A stretch of DNA of 64,000 nt from positions 62,001 to 126,000 of the forward strand of contig NZ_SWCN01000015.1 of the NCBI RefSeq assembly GCF_005116575.1, given 5' to 3'. The notes beneath the pieces were generated by a model, which was not told the origin of the DNA, made no database searches, and worked only from the letters and a program-made list of their open reading frames with translations. The position numbers and the translations under genes are program-made. Shown here in pieces: positions 52,827 to 60,800 of the stretch. Every line of letters begins with the position of its first letter. Position 1 is the stretch's first letter. The stretch comes from Desulforhopalus sp. IMCC35007 (GTDB taxonomy: Bacteria > Desulfobacterota > Desulfobulbia > Desulfobulbales > Desulfocapsaceae).

Positions 52827-53172
52827 CTTGCAGACCCTCCAAACGGCTCTTGAGCGCGTCGATCACCGTGCGGCGTTTCTCGGTGTCCATGTAGCCTTTG
52901 AGGGTTTCCGGATTGGCTTCCTCGTTGACCCTGGAGATGGCGTCGGTGGCGGAGAGTTTGCTCAGGTCCACCGGTTCCGCGTCCTGGTCGGGCTCTGGAG
53001 GGGCGAGCGGTTCCTGCTTCGGTTTGTCGGCCATAGCCAGGCGGCCATTCTTGAGCGCCGCCTGGATCTGCTTGGTAAGGCGTTCCACCTCGACCACCTG
53101 GCCGGGCTTGAGTTTCAGCCCGGCGTCGGGGATCACCAGAACGCCGGGACGGATGTTCTTGATTCGATTCAT
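52813..53172 (-). CDS. Hypothetical protein after the major capsid gene
   Basis: A 119-residue protein. The N-terminus NIRPGVLVIPDAGLKLKPGQ then VVEVERLTKQIQAAL is a short beta-plus-helix module found next to capsid genes in related phages. A Pro/Glu-rich linker and a helical C-terminus (TEKRRTVIDALKSRLEGL) follow. It starts 18 nt after the capsid gene. Role unknown, possibly head completion. Confidence 0.62.
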   Translation of the reverse strand: MNRIKNIRPGVLVIPDAGLKLKPGQVVEVERLTKQIQAALKNGRLAMADKPKQEPLAPPEPDQDAEPVDLSKLSATDAISRVNEEANPETLKGYMDTEKRRTVIDALKSRLEGLQGVAE

Positions 53173-53190
53173 CTCACGTCACCTCCCGGA

Positions 53191-54054
53191 TTACGGAACC
53201 AATTTGACCTTGGCCATGATGTCAGGGCGGGTAATGCCCTGGCCGATTTCGGACCACACCAGCCAGCCGGTCTTGAAGCGGGTCTTCTGATCGATGGACT
53301 CCGTCTTCAGGTTTTCGCGCACCGGCATCTTTCCGACCTCTTCATCCGGGACGATGATGATCTCGTCCAGCGGCATGGAGGCGGTCAACAGGATGCCGCC
53401 GGTGCCGTAGTTCTTGATGACACCCTTCTGGCGCAGCTCGAGCTTGGTCTGGGGATCGAGGTTCCAGCCGCGCATGTCGTTGAACCGGCGGCCGCGCATG
53501 ACGATGTACTTCACCGACAGCTCCAGGTCCTCGATGATCGAGATGGCCTCGTTCAGCGCCTCCTCGGTGAGCAAATCGCCGGTGACCTCGATGGTGTTGG
53601 CCGCCGGGATGGCCGAGGAGAGCACCGAGATGGTGCGGCGATCCATCTCCTTGCGGATGGCGTCGGCGGCGCTGGTCTGGATGTCCATCAGCGTGCCGAT
53701 GTTGCCGTTCTTGAGGACGGAAACGTCCACCATCGGGTTGGAGTGGATGCGGTTGGTGGGGAACTCGACCTCGTCCTTGCCCACCTCCTGCTCCTGGGCG
53801 TCGCCGTCCTTGCTGATCCAATGGGCCTTGACGGTCGGTTTCTTCTGATAGACCGGACGTTCGCCCTTGGGCAGCGTGTGCTTGGTGAGCAGCAGCGAGG
53901 AGATCTCCTTACGCTTGATCTCCTGTTCGATGGGCGCGGCGATGGCGGCGGCAAGCGCCCGCATGCCTTCGGGCGACTCGAGAGCCTCGCTCATGAGCCG
54001 CGCCATGGTTTCCATGTACTCCTGGGAATGGATCTTCAACTGATTGGTTTTCAT
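53191..54054 (-). CDS. Major capsid protein
   Basis: A 287-residue protein with an HK97-fold-like pattern: TLMDIQTSAADAIRKEMDRR, ISVLSSAIPAANTIEVTGD, LTEEALNEAISIIEDLELSV, then KYIVMRGRRFNDMRGWN and GTGGILLTASMPLDEIIIVP. It lies just downstream of protease-scaffold and decoration genes, the standard head order. It lacks an obvious long N-terminal delta domain, in line with a separate scaffold. Confidence 0.85.
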   Translation of the reverse strand: MKTNQLKIHSQEYMETMARLMSEALESPEGMRALAAAIAAPIEQEIKRKEISSLLLTKHTLPKGERPVYQKKPTVKAHWISKDGDAQEQEVGKDEVEFPTNRIHSNPMVDVSVLKNGNIGTLMDIQTSAADAIRKEMDRRTISVLSSAIPAANTIEVTGDLLTEEALNEAISIIEDLELSVKYIVMRGRRFNDMRGWNLDPQTKLELRQKGVIKNYGTGGILLTASMPLDEIIIVPDEEVGKMPVRENLKTESIDQKTRFKTGWLVWSEIGQGITRPDIMAKVKLVP

Positions 54055-54072
54055 GTGCGTTGGCTCCTTGGG

Positions 54073-54435
54073 TTAGACGAGCAGGCGGAATTTGAGGACG
54101 CCGCTCTGTACGGAAATGGCGTGGGCGACGACGTGCTCTCCGGCCGCGACGCCGTTGGTCAGGCGACCGCCCGCTGAAACTTTCAGGTCGTCTCCGGCGA
54201 CGACGGTTCCTTCGAAGGCGTCGGTCTCGTAGACGCCGCCGTCACAGTAGATGCCGGGCATTTCGCCACCGGCGTAGTCCTTGATCAGGATGCCGAAGGA
54301 GCGCTTGGTGGGATCGGTGTTGACGGCGAACAGGTCGTCGCCGACCACGCGGACCACCTGGCCGAGCTGGCCGTCGCCTTGGATGTGGCCGTCGCCATAG
54401 GCGAGGCTGCGGTGACACGGATTGATGAATGACAT
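54073..54435 (-). CDS. Head decoration protein
   Basis: A 120-residue beta-rich protein: GQLGQVVRVVGDDLFAVNTD then YETDAFEGTVVAGDDLKVSA and GAAGEHVVAHA-like repeats (GVAAGEHVVAHAISVQSG). This matches small capsid cement or decoration proteins lying between scaffold and capsid genes. It sits 12 nt after the scaffold and 18 nt before the capsid gene. Confidence 0.75.
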   Translation of the reverse strand: MSFINPCHRSLAYGDGHIQGDGQLGQVVRVVGDDLFAVNTDPTKRSFGILIKDYAGGEMPGIYCDGGVYETDAFEGTVVAGDDLKVSAGGRLTNGVAAGEHVVAHAISVQSGVLKFRLLV

Positions 54436-54447
54436 GGTGTTTCCTCC

Positions 54448-55023
54448 TTATGCGTTGATTTGCGAGTGTTCGGGAGAGTCCTCGCCGACACGGTTGCGGT
54501 AAGCGGCCATGAACCCGTCGCGCAGACGGTCTTCGAGCGACACCTTGCGGTCGTCCACATCGTGGGGCCGGACACCGGCGTCGCTGCGTAGCGGGGTTTC
54601 CGTCGATGCCTTGGCGGCGGGCTTGCCGCCCTGGTCGCTGTCGGCTGGTTTCTCTTCCTTGTCCTTGTCCGCTTTGGCCGATTTGGGCAGGCGTTCGTAA
54701 GCGGCCTCGGTGGCGGCGAAGGCTTCGTCGGACAGTTCGGCCAGGCGTTTCAGCTCGGCTTCCCGGTCCTCATCGGACGCAAAGGAGAGCCCTTGCTTCT
54801 CCAGCCGGGTGAGCAGCTTCTTGGCGCGGGAGCGGCAGGCGGCCGCCTTTTGTTCGGCTTCCAGTTCCTGGACGCGTTTCTGCAGCTCGGCGACCTGGGC
54901 CTTGAGCTGCCGGTTTTCCTTTTCCAGGTCGGTAACGCGGGCAGGATCGCCTTCCTGCTGGGCCGGTTTCTTCTTGGCCGCTTCGACGGCCGGTTCATCG
55001 GTAGGTTTGGTTTTGTCTTCCAT
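54448..55023 (-). CDS. Nested scaffold protein from an internal start
   Basis: In-frame ATG at 55023 inside the long fusion gene, with AAGGAG eight bases upstream, gives a 191-residue product that shares the parent's C-terminus. It is all helix and linker: KTKPTDEPAVEAAKKKPAQQ, a heptad coil (LEKENRQLKAQVAELQKRV), then Lys/Glu-rich and a terminal DRLRDGFMAAYRNRVGED that is a likely capsid-binding helix. Separately made scaffolds nested in protease genes are known (lambda C/Nu3). Confidence 0.72.
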   Translation of the reverse strand: MEDKTKPTDEPAVEAAKKKPAQQEGDPARVTDLEKENRQLKAQVAELQKRVQELEAEQKAAACRSRAKKLLTRLEKQGLSFASDEDREAELKRLAELSDEAFAATEAAYERLPKSAKADKDKEEKPADSDQGGKPAAKASTETPLRSDAGVRPHDVDDRKVSLEDRLRDGFMAAYRNRVGEDSPEHSQINA

Positions 55024-55671
55024 CGTGGAATCTCCTTCGGGTTGGGATTGGTCGGGCTGGCTCTGAAGGGACGCCACCTGCAGAATCCTGGCGTTCTCGT
55101 CCGCGCCCTTGCGGTCGAGCAGTCCCAGTCCGGTGAAAGTGACGCCGTGCAGAATCTCGAAAACGGGTTGGCCGTTGAAATCACGGCCCTTGAATTTACG
55201 CAGGTGGGTGCAGTAGTCGGCCTTGTTCTGGAAGCGCTTGTGGCAGACCGAGCATTCGCCCTCCTGGTAGTCGCATTCCATGGAGACCTGGGAGATGATC
55301 CCGCGCTTCACCAGCTTGTAGGCCAGCCGGGCGGCCGGGGTGTCGTGAACGTACAGCTCACCGACGCATTCCACGCGGCCGCCGTTGTCGTCCTCCAGGT
55401 AGTCGGCGGCGACGATGCCACCGACGATGTCGTTGAACTCCTGCGAATGCTGCAGATCGACCTTCTTGTTCACGGCCGTCATGTGCCGACCGGACAACTC
55501 CTCGGCGGTGAAGTGATCGCCGTTCTTGTTGGTGCCGGTGCGACAGAGCACGAAGCTGAATTGGGGGTCGCCCGCCGAGCCGACATCCATGGCCTCGGTC
55601 GTGAGGCGTTCGCCTTCGCCCAGCCGGATGTCCACGGGGATGCTGGTGTGGAAGTTCGCGGCGGCGGCCAT
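54448..55671 (-). CDS. Possible protease-scaffold product from internal start
   Basis: An in-frame ATG at 55671 (residue 392 of the fusion) lies exactly at the methyltransferase/protease junction. AGGAGGAG occurs 12-14 nt upstream, a rather long spacing, so the start is plausible but weaker than the one at 55023. Its use would give the conventional 407-residue protease-scaffold unit without the methyltransferase. This is a possible translation product, not a separate gene. Confidence 0.4.
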   Translation of the reverse strand: MAAAANFHTSIPVDIRLGEGERLTTEAMDVGSAGDPQFSFVLCRTGTNKNGDHFTAEELSGRHMTAVNKKVDLQHSQEFNDIVGGIVAADYLEDDNGGRVECVGELYVHDTPAARLAYKLVKRGIISQVSMECDYQEGECSVCHKRFQNKADYCTHLRKFKGRDFNGQPVFEILHGVTFTGLGLLDRKGADENARILQVASLQSQPDQSQPEGDSTMEDKTKPTDEPAVEAAKKKPAQQEGDPARVTDLEKENRQLKAQVAELQKRVQELEAEQKAAACRSRAKKLLTRLEKQGLSFASDEDREAELKRLAELSDEAFAATEAAYERLPKSAKADKDKEEKPADSDQGGKPAAKASTETPLRSDAGVRPHDVDDRKVSLEDRLRDGFMAAYRNRVGEDSPEHSQINA

Positions 55672-56844
55672 CGGAACGGGTTTCTCCTCCTGCTCGGCGC
55701 TGGCCTTGGCCCCGGGAGCGCAGACGAACAGACGCTCTTTGGCGTTGGATGCCTCACCGTGCTTGGAGGTGATGGCGTAGTGGTGATCCTTGGACTTCAT
55801 CCGGCTCTGCTTGCCGAAGGAGCCGATGATCCGCTTCATCTCCTGCTCGTTGGGATAGGCGTGATCGCGGTAGGAAATCAGCCAGTGCGGGATGTGCTTG
55901 GCGTTGCCGAGAAAGGTCTGGAAGAACTCGTTGGCGTTGGCCTTGGTGACGGTCTTGTGGTCGGTCTCGTAATACTTGACCTTGGTGTCGGCCTTGATTT
56001 CGAGCCCTTCCCAATAGGTCATGAGCCCCTCCACGAAGTGGTAGGCCCGCTCGTAGTTGGTGGTCGAAAACTCAGTGGCGTAAGGCGGATCGAAGTAGGC
56101 CAGATCCGCCTTGGCTTTCGGCAGCAGATCGTTGATGTCCTGCCGGTATGCCTTGTTCTCCTTGTCGTTGTCGAAGACCAGGGCGTTGATGCGCTGCAGG
56201 TTCTTGCGCAGGCGATCCTTGAATTCGTCGGGAGTGTCCTGGCGGCGGCCATAATCGGTGGACGACGAGAAGTGGCCGAAGCCACCCTTGCCGCTCATGC
56301 AGGTTTTGCCGAGGCCGAACAGGGCGATGTCTTTCTTGAAGCCGGAGAGCTTGTCGCAGTTGGCGCGGATGGTGTCGATCAGCGCATGGACGCCCTTGGC
56401 GAAGAAGATGCCCTTGAAGTTGTCCTGAACGAAGCTGCCCGCCTTGGCGTTGTCGGCCAGGAGCGCCTCGATCTCGTCCTCGCTCATGCGAACCGAGTTG
56501 TTCTCGATGATCGCCTTGGCGGCGTGATGGCAGTAGCGGAGCCGGTCGTTGGCGATGACCTGGAGGCCTTTGGTCTTGTACATGTAGGCCACGACCGCAG
56601 ACCCCGAAAAGGCGTCCAGCACCGTGCCAGTGCCTTCCGGGGTATGCTTCCAGATCCAGTCGACGAGCTTCTGCTTACTGCCGATGTAGTTGGTGATGTA
56701 CTTGGGGCGTTTCTCGGGAGGGAGCTCTTCAGGAGCGGACTGTTCGGCGGCCTCGGTCCCGAGCGTGTCGGGATCGAGAGTCAGCGCCGCATCGGCCTCC
56801 AGTAGAAACGCCAGCCTTTCCAGGTCTGTGGCGAACAGTTCCAT
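54448..56844 (-). CDS. DNA adenine methyltransferase - prohead protease - scaffold fusion
   Basis: A 798-residue protein, read from ATG 56844 (GGAGA upstream). Residues about 40-390 are a D12-class N6-adenine methyltransferase: TNYIGSKQKLVDWIW, motif I VLDAFSGSAVVA, motif IV AYFDPPYA. About 395-605 is a prohead protease: DLQHSQEF (His), IISQVSMECDY (Ser) and an inserted Cys/His cluster (CSVCHKRF then YCTHLRKF). About 608-798 is coiled-coil scaffold. Internal starts with ribosome sites sit at both junctions (55671, 55023). Methyltransferase fusion to the maturation protease is the oddity; it may modify phage DNA or be packaged. Confidence 0.85.
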   Translation of the reverse strand: MELFATDLERLAFLLEADAALTLDPDTLGTEAAEQSAPEELPPEKRPKYITNYIGSKQKLVDWIWKHTPEGTGTVLDAFSGSAVVAYMYKTKGLQVIANDRLRYCHHAAKAIIENNSVRMSEDEIEALLADNAKAGSFVQDNFKGIFFAKGVHALIDTIRANCDKLSGFKKDIALFGLGKTCMSGKGGFGHFSSSTDYGRRQDTPDEFKDRLRKNLQRINALVFDNDKENKAYRQDINDLLPKAKADLAYFDPPYATEFSTTNYERAYHFVEGLMTYWEGLEIKADTKVKYYETDHKTVTKANANEFFQTFLGNAKHIPHWLISYRDHAYPNEQEMKRIIGSFGKQSRMKSKDHHYAITSKHGEASNAKERLFVCAPGAKASAEQEEKPVPMAAAANFHTSIPVDIRLGEGERLTTEAMDVGSAGDPQFSFVLCRTGTNKNGDHFTAEELSGRHMTAVNKKVDLQHSQEFNDIVGGIVAADYLEDDNGGRVECVGELYVHDTPAARLAYKLVKRGIISQVSMECDYQEGECSVCHKRFQNKADYCTHLRKFKGRDFNGQPVFEILHGVTFTGLGLLDRKGADENARILQVASLQSQPDQSQPEGDSTMEDKTKPTDEPAVEAAKKKPAQQEGDPARVTDLEKENRQLKAQVAELQKRVQELEAEQKAAACRSRAKKLLTRLEKQGLSFASDEDREAELKRLAELSDEAFAATEAAYERLPKSAKADKDKEEKPADSDQGGKPAAKASTETPLRSDAGVRPHDVDDRKVSLEDRLRDGFMAAYRNRVGEDSPEHSQINA

Positions 56845-56898
56845 CAACGTCTCCGGTCAGTTTGCTGTGCTCTCCGCGACCTGCGGGGAGCATTCAGC

Positions 56899-56934
56899 GG
56901 TTACTTACCGGAAGCGTCGGCGATGTGTCGGAGG
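56899..56934 (-). promoter_or_regulatory. 36-bp intergenic element, copy 2
   Basis: Plus-strand halves GGTTACTTACCGGAAG and GGCGATGTGTCGGAGG. It lies 13 nt after the stop of the upstream 117-residue gene and 55 nt before the methyltransferase-protease-scaffold start. A GC-rich imperfect hairpin (CTCCCCGC with GCGGAGAG) follows on the coding strand. Candidate late promoter of the head block. Confidence 0.68.
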
Positions 56935-56947
56935 GTGACGGCGAATT

Positions 56948-57301
56948 TCAGCGGGCGGGGTTCAGACGGGTCAGAACGGCCTTGCCGCAGGCGTCGAGGG
57001 AGGGGTATTCGTCGCTCTCGGTGATCTCGGAAAAGAACCCGTCATAGGGGGAGCGGGACAGCCGGTGGTATTCGAGAAAATCCGCCGGAAGCGAGGTGGC
57101 CCCGGCCTCGACCAGACGGTTGACCACCCAGGCGGCCTCGTCCCTGCGGTCGGCAAGCCCGTTCGGCCCACGGTCGAGATAGTACATCTCCACATCCAGA
57201 CCGGGACCCGGCCCCTGAACCCAGACGCCCACGGGCACGTATTCCGGGGCGGTGGCTTGCCGGTCTGCGATTATCGAGTCGAGCATATAGCGCAGTTTCA
57301 T
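56948..57301 (-). CDS. Hypothetical protein of the head region
   Basis: A 117-residue protein. MKLRYMLDSIIADRQATAPE, then VEMYYLDRGPNGLADRRDEA and VNRLVEAGATSLPADFLEYH. No motif or family recognised. ATGA-type overlap with the preceding 170-residue gene suggests coupled expression. It is the last gene of the portal block before copy 2 of the 36-bp element. Confidence 0.6.
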   Translation of the reverse strand: MKLRYMLDSIIADRQATAPEYVPVGVWVQGPGPGLDVEMYYLDRGPNGLADRRDEAAWVVNRLVEAGATSLPADFLEYHRLSRSPYDGFFSEITESDEYPSLDACGKAVLTRLNPAR

Positions 57302-57810
57302 GACCAGTCCTCCGCGATCCGTAGATGTTCGGCTAGAAGCTGGGCGTCGATCCGGCGGAATCTTTCGGCGCTTTTCTGGCGGTAGGCGATCCAGCGTTGC
57401 CAGTCCGCCGCGAGCTCGGTCTCCGAGACCGGCTCGATCATTTCGACATGGTGAATCCGGCCCAGATCGTCGGTCAGCTCGACAATCAGCCAGCCTTCGG
57501 CCTCCTTGCCGTCATGTTCGGCCATCAGTGTGTCTTCGACCCGGACATCGACCACCTTGATGGTGTGGGCGTGCTGAAAGCCCTCGTCGTAACCGAGTGC
57601 CTTCCAAAACAGCCAGAAATCGGTGCGCAGATGGTTTCCAGCGGTGTCGAAATGGGGAGCGATCCGGGTGACGGTTAAGCTGTCCACCAGGGCGTCCAGA
57701 AAGAGATCCCCGGATTCTCTGACGGTCATGCGACTGCCCCGGTTGTTGAACCAGTGCAGCGCTTCCTGCAGCCGTCGTTTCTCCTGTTCGATAAAGTCCT
57801 TCATGGTCAT
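57298..57810 (-). CDS. Hypothetical protein after the large head protein
   Basis: A 170-residue protein. The first 50 residues are helical (DFIEQEKRRLQEALHWFNNR), and the rest is alpha/beta with FLDALVDSLTVTRI and GWLIVELTDDLGRIHHVEMI, then a helical end AERFRRIDAQLLAEHLRIAE. No family recognised. It overlaps the large head gene by 4 nt (ATGA) and may be its chaperone or immunity partner, by analogy with genes following large toxin-like proteins; that is inference. Confidence 0.6.
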   Translation of the reverse strand: MTMKDFIEQEKRRLQEALHWFNNRGSRMTVRESGDLFLDALVDSLTVTRIAPHFDTAGNHLRTDFWLFWKALGYDEGFQHAHTIKVVDVRVEDTLMAEHDGKEAEGWLIVELTDDLGRIHHVEMIEPVSETELAADWQRWIAYRQKSAERFRRIDAQLLAEHLRIAEDWS

Positions 57811-60800
57811 TGTTTGCGTTTGCTCCAGCTTTGCGGGGTATGGACGATGTCCTCCACCTTGCGCCCGTCGGGCAGTTTCTTGATGCCGCGCCGGGTGAAA
57901 CTCTGGATGATCTCCCGACGTTCGTTGTCGCTTCTGGCCACGATGAATTCGATGTTGTCCAGCAGCGTCACCGAGTATTTGAAGATGGTCTCGTTGCCAT
58001 GGCGCTGCGAGAACCGCTTCCAGTCGTCGATGCTGGCTCCCCGGTTGCGCTGCACGTAGTCGTCAATCACCTTGCCGTAGGCGTCATGGTCATAACTGAT
58101 GGCGTCCATGCGGCGCAGCATCTGTTTCTTGAAGTAGAGGGCCGGTGAGGCGTCGCTGGCCGGTTGCTTCTTGATGCGGGTGAAGAAATAGCTCGCGCCG
58201 CCGGTCTGCATGTCGGCCACCGGGGACATTCCTCCCGGAGCCACGCCCATGCGCATTTTCTCGACCGTGCTGACCATGGCTCCGTTGTTCTCCATGATCA
58301 AGTCGATGAAGCCGGACATGCTCTCACCGTTGGTCAGATCGTGGACCAGCGAATAGCCCTTCATCTGTTTTTCCAGGTCCTCCTCGGTGATGTCGAACCG
58401 GAACTGGTGCCGGTATCCGCCCTTTGCGTCGCGGTCCAGAAAACCCGCCTGGTATTCGCCCAGCGGGTTGTATCCGGAAAGTTGGGTGATGTCCTGGACA
58501 CCCAGTTCCTTTTGCCAATAGCCGCGCAGGGCCTGGACCCGCTCGGTGGTGGTGGCGTTGCGGTCGTCGAGGGATTTCTGCAGTCGTTTGTAATCGGCGC
58601 TCTTGTCGGTCTTGCGGATGTAGGCGAGCTTTTCGAGATACATCTGCTCCGCGTTTTCCGCCGTGGCCACCCGGGTGTCGATGCCGAGCTGTTCGAGCTT
58701 TTCCAGCATCGCTTCGACCCGTCCGGGGGTGGCATCGCCATCCAGGATCATTTCCAGCTCGCCGCGTTGGGCATAGAGGTTGGTGTCCGACCAGGGACGA
58801 TAGCGGACCCGGGTGCCGTCCTCGAAGGTGACGGTGTACTGGTGCCCGTCCTGCATGCGGGAGTTGTGATTGAACAGCGCCCGGTTGTCGATGTCGTCGG
58901 CCTCGACGGTGATGGTGCCGGAACCGATCCTGCGCTTGGTGTGGGTCACCTTGCCGCGTTCCACCTTGAACGGCGGTTTCTCCTTGGGTTTCTGCGCGTC
59001 GAGCTTGGGCAGATACTGCTCAAAAACGCCGTTGGTGGCCCGGTCCCAGTCGACGGATTCTTCGATCTCCTTGACCCATTTCAGATAATGGTCCGCCATC
59101 TCCTTGACCTTGGGGTCGGCGCTCTTTTGCAGGGTCTCCAGTTTCTTGCGCAGGCGCAGGGCCTTGTCGATCTTGGTCCGGTTGTACTTGCCGTCGCCCA
59201 CGTGGAAATTGACGTTTTTGACGGCGTCCAGAATTGTCGGAAAGAAGCTGTCTTCGACCAGCGGTTGTCCCTTTTCCCCGGCCGCCGTCTGCACATACCT
59301 GCGCAGCACCTCGTCGATGCGGCGGTCGGTGTCCGGCCGGATCTTCATCTTCACCACGGTGCGCTTCTTCCCCTTGAAGCTCTCGGTGAAGATCAGCGCG
59401 TTCTGGTCCTCCACGTCGCCGCTGTCGAAGGGCAGCGTCTTGCCCTGCCAGCCGAGTTTGCGGGCCTCCTCGACCAGGGTCTCTTCGGCGGAGGAGAGCA
59501 GCTTTTTCTTGCCGGTGGCGGTACTCAGCTTGTCGAAACGGAAGCCCCGATCCCCCAGCACATCGGCGTAATAACCCTCGAAGTCCCGCCGGAGATTGTG
59601 TTTCCGCTCCAAAGCCAGATCGTAGAAATGCCGCAGCCTGGCCGGGTCCTTGGCGAACCGTCCCTCGGCGTAGGGCCGCAGCAGATCGAGGTAATCCTCG
59701 TCGGCGATCTTTTCGACTTCCTGGATGTAGCGCAGGGTCGCGTTCGGATCGACCCGTACCTTCCCTTCCTTGGCCGCCCGGAAGACCTTGTTGTAAAACG
59801 GCTCTTCCTCGCCGCAGACGCCGTTGGGGTGATAGTCGAGCGAGAGCTTGTCCTGGCCCAGAAACTTGAAGGCCTGGCCTTTGTCGATTCCGTAGACGCG
59901 ACCGTCCCTGGCACGGATGAATTGCTTGGAATGTCCGTCGTGGTTGGCGATCAGCCAGTCGACCACATGCTCGCGCTGGATCTGCTCCAGTTCGATGGTG
60001 GTCAGATCCTGGGGCAGAATGTTGCGAAAATCGAAATCGTCCCGCAGATCGCTACGCCATTTCTGGATGGAGCCGGTGCGGCCGTTCAACTGGATGGTGC
60101 GCACCTCTATGGAATGAGGGTCGATCAGGCGGCCGATCTTGTAGGCTGCTTCCTCTCCGAAGGCGATGAACTCATCGTCCTTGCGGTCAATGGGTTTGAA
60201 CAGCCATTTGTCGCCGTTTTCATCGGTCCAGAACTCCTTTTCGTGTGCGCCGCCGACAGCGGCCTTGCCGGTTTTCTTGAATTTTGACGGCAGACCTTTC
60301 TGCTGCCATGCGGTATCGACGGTGGCGAACTCCGCGCCTTTCTTACCGATCTTGGGCTCGGGCGGCTTGACCGGGATTGGCTGCGGAGCCGGTTTCGGTG
60401 GCTCTTTCTTCGGCGTGGCTGGCTTGGCCGGTGCGGTTTTCTTCTTGCCTCCATGTTTTTCGGCCCAGGCTGCGTGCTTGGTGTCGATGCTGGCCTGAAC
60501 CGCTTTGATTTTCGCCGGGTCGGTCTCGGTGAAGAGCGTGGTCAGCTCGTCTTTGTTGGCCCACTGCCAATACTGAACCTTGGTCTCCTTGGCGAGCGTC
60601 TTGAGCTCCGTCGATTTCAGCTTGCCGACCTGGTCCTGGAAGAGCTGTTTCTTGAGGGCGATTTCCTTGGTGTAGGCCGCCAGCAGATCCTGGGGTAAAT
60701 CGGTGCCACCGGAAACCGCCTGTTCCGCCTTGGCAATCGCGTCGAGGAAATCCTTGTAGCCGGTCGGCGTGTCGGGAACGACCACGGCCTTGGCGGCGTC

